From contig OZ255710.1 in NCBI GenBank assembly GCA_965277105.1, forward strand, positions 1,178,001 to 1,242,000: a DNA stretch of 64,000 nt, given 5' to 3'. Positions 62,457 to 64,000 of this stretch are shown one piece after another. This DNA comes from CAXSBA01 sp965277105 (GTDB lineage: Bacteria > Spirochaetota > UBA12135 > COTS27 > CAXSBA01). A model generated the notes under the pieces. It saw nothing but the letters and a program-made list of their open reading frames with translations, was not told the DNA's origin and did not search any database. The position numbers and the translations under genes were made by a program. Each line of letters starts with the position of its first letter. Within the stretch, counting starts at the first letter, position 1.

Positions 62457-64000
62457 TTAAAGGTTATAAAATATTTTATTGAGATGAATCTCTTTTTTAT
62501 CTATATTATACTCTTGATTTTCTAGCTCACTTAGAGGTAAATACTTCATATTTTTGTTGAGCTTGCCAATTATTTCTTTTTGATAATTATCGATCTCTTT
62601 TAACTCACAGTAAACAAACTCTCCCCCGCCTTGCCAATTAACGTTTTTAGAAATACCTAACTCTTCTCCTGCAATTACTTTACTTAACCGCTTCACTGCT
62701 ATAGCTTCTAAGTAGTTCATTTGCTCTATTCCAATATACTGCCTCCGCATTTTATGGGCAACCGCACAAGTCGTTCCACTCCCTAAATGGTAATCTAAAA
62801 CAATATCTCCAGGTTCACTAGCTTGATCAATAATAAAATGAAGTAGTTGTTCCGGCTTAGGGTTATTAAAAATTTTCTGCCCAGCAAATAATTTATAAAG
62901 CTCTTCTGTGCTCGACTTCGTAGAAAAAAGCCCTAAAGAAGAAACTATTTGTTTATTATGTTTATAATTGTTTAAAAATTCTTTCCTAGCCGGGTATTGT
63001 TTTTCTGCCTTGGGAAAAATAATAACTTTTTCTTTAATCCACTTTTCCAACTTTTCTTTAGCATAAGGCGTTTCAAAAGTAAAAGCCATCCCGTTACTTG
63101 GATTAATAATTGTTTTATTCGTAAAACCTTGACCAAACCTCTGCAAGTACTGCCTTTTCCAAGGGCCCCTAGGGTCATTGTCCGGATTGCGAAACTCTTT
63201 TTCTTCTCGCGCTATTCCCTTAAAGCTAAAAAGAAATTTATCCTTGGCATAAACTAGAATATTTTCATAATTATCTACTACCTTATTTCCTGTAACAATT
63301 CCCGTTGCTCCTTTTTTGGTTTGCCAAGTAAAATTAATCACGTAATTTTCTCGTCCGCAAACTTCATCTAACAAAACTTTTAAATAAGCATGCTCAAAAT
63401 TATTAATGCTAATAAAAATCGCCCCGTCATCTCGGAGCATTTCCCTAGCTACTTCTACTCTGTTTTTCATAAAAGTTAGCCACGTGGAATGATTAAAATT
63501 ATCGTTATACTTAAAACTGTTTCTACCCGTATTGTACGGTGGGTCGATGTAGATGAGTTTTACTTTTCCGGCAAAATTATTCTTAAGACTATGAAGGGCT
63601 AATAAGTTATTTCCTTTAATGACGAGATTATCTTGAATGGTGCCGGCTTTGTCTTTTTTTATTTCACTTAACGCGAATTCTCCTGCTTGATTTATTTTTT
63701 TAAAGCGAGTAAGCACTTTCGGTTCTAAGAGCCTACTTATCTCATCCTGGTGAATAATTTCATTATAAAATATTTCTTTTTTATGTTTAACTTCTTCTCT
63801 ACTCTGCCCCCCTGCTAAAATCGCTTCCTTATAAGGCCAAGCCAGCACCACGTCGTCAAACTTTTTAATAAAATTATCTTTTTTGATTAATCCTATTTTA
63901 TTTTTATAGGCCACAGAAGAAGCAGTAAAGTACTCATTACCAGCAAAAAAATCAAACAAAACTGAGTGATTAAAAACCCAGCTACTTTTTACTTTTTTAA
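62457..64000 (-). CDS. Type III Mod-like adenine methyltransferase (5' partial)
   Basis: A beta-class DNA methyltransferase. Motif IV is IYIDPPYNTGRNSF and the later motif I is LDYHLGSGTTCAVAHKM, the order seen in type III Mod enzymes. NSFKYNDNFNHSTWLTFM continues as in Mod. The TTG at 63959 is not the true start, because the frame is open to the window end, so the N-terminus is missing. No res gene lies downstream (alr follows), so either res lies upstream or this is an orphan methyltransferase. Confidence 0.88.
   Translation of the reverse strand, partial: KKVKSSWVFNHSVLFDFFAGNEYFTASSVAYKNKIGLIKKDNFIKKFDDVVLAWPYKEAILAGGQSREEVKHKKEIFYNEIIHQDEISRLLEPKVLTRFKKINQAGEFALSEIKKDKAGTIQDNLVIKGNNLLALHSLKNNFAGKVKLIYIDPPYNTGRNSFKYNDNFNHSTWLTFMKNRVEVAREMLRDDGAIFISINNFEHAYLKVLLDEVCGRENYVINFTWQTKKGATGIVTGNKVVDNYENILVYAKDKFLFSFKGIAREEKEFRNPDNDPRGPWKRQYLQRFGQGFTNKTIINPSNGMAFTFETPYAKEKLEKWIKEKVIIFPKAEKQYPARKEFLNNYKHNKQIVSSLGLFSTKSSTEELYKLFAGQKIFNNPKPEQLLHFIIDQASEPGDIVLDYHLGSGTTCAVAHKMRRQYIGIEQMNYLEAIAVKRLSKVIAGEELGISKNVNWQGGGEFVYCELKEIDNYQKEIIGKLNKNMKYLPLSELENQEYNIDKKEIHLNKIFYNL

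Overview
The window is strongly A+T-rich bacterial DNA, densely packed, with many 1-11 bp gene overlaps. The best lineage clue is the block at 42.2-43.9 kb: a FliJ-like coiled coil, a lytic transglycosylase and a FlbB-like protein (one membrane helix, coiled coil, MgtE-N-like tail). This resembles spirochaete periplasmic-flagellum loci. The cluster mreB-mreC-mreD and a TPR/NHL/VWA protein beside a SpoIIE-type membrane protein fit that reading. I therefore suggest an A+T-rich spirochaete, with moderate-to-low confidence. The glyoxylate shunt and leucine genes would suggest a free-living or metabolically versatile lifestyle.

Layout. 0-12 kb: a 5'-truncated ABC exporter; a seven-gene minus-strand operon (nadK, an SLBB-like anchored protein, an acidic protein, an unknown, def, a low-molecular-weight phosphatase, purE); surface-polysaccharide genes (YfhO-like membrane protein, GT2 glycosyltransferase, ugd); a CHAT-domain caspase-like protein; and a divergent UDG-fold protein. 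12.6-17 kb: tRNA-Ser, the TPR/NHL/VWA protein and a SpoIIE-like membrane protein whose catalytic residues look lost. 17.2-24.4 kb: a compact type I restriction-modification operon (hsdM-rhuM-hsdS-hsdR) with visibly higher G+C than its surroundings, probably acquired. It is preceded by an open reading remnant with no start codon.

24.5-34 kb: leuC-leuD and a GT4 enzyme, thiH, a DMT exporter, an MltB-like transglycosylase, avtA, two tandem CAT-anticodon tRNAs (one an initiator), and sppA with a small membrane protein. 34-45.6 kb: a Nudix hydrolase, the TPR-mreB-mreC-mreD operon, topB behind a near-consensus promoter, a lipoprotein, a small basic ORF with a perfect Shine-Dalgarno sequence, the flagellar block, then gap and tsaC. 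45.6-54.3 kb: a sulfotransferase, tRNA-Leu, the glyoxylate-shunt pair aceB-aceA with an extremely A+T-rich upstream region holding a 21-bp inverted repeat, and carA-carB.

54.5-64 kb: serC, a probable outer-membrane protein, a UDG-like Fe-S protein, a decayed type II restriction-modification pair (two frameshifts and a nonsense codon), larC, nadD (apparently without a standard start codon), an AlkD-like HEAT protein, alr, and a Mod-type DNA methyltransferase running off the right edge.

I see no CRISPR array, rRNA, prophage or insertion sequence. No complete new multi-gene system is evident. The most unusual points are the caspase-like CHAT protein, the hsdS 12-bp repeat that may tune specificity, the decayed type II system, the nadD start, the likely catalytically dead SpoIIE/VWA pair, and the signal-less transglycosylase between two flagellar genes.
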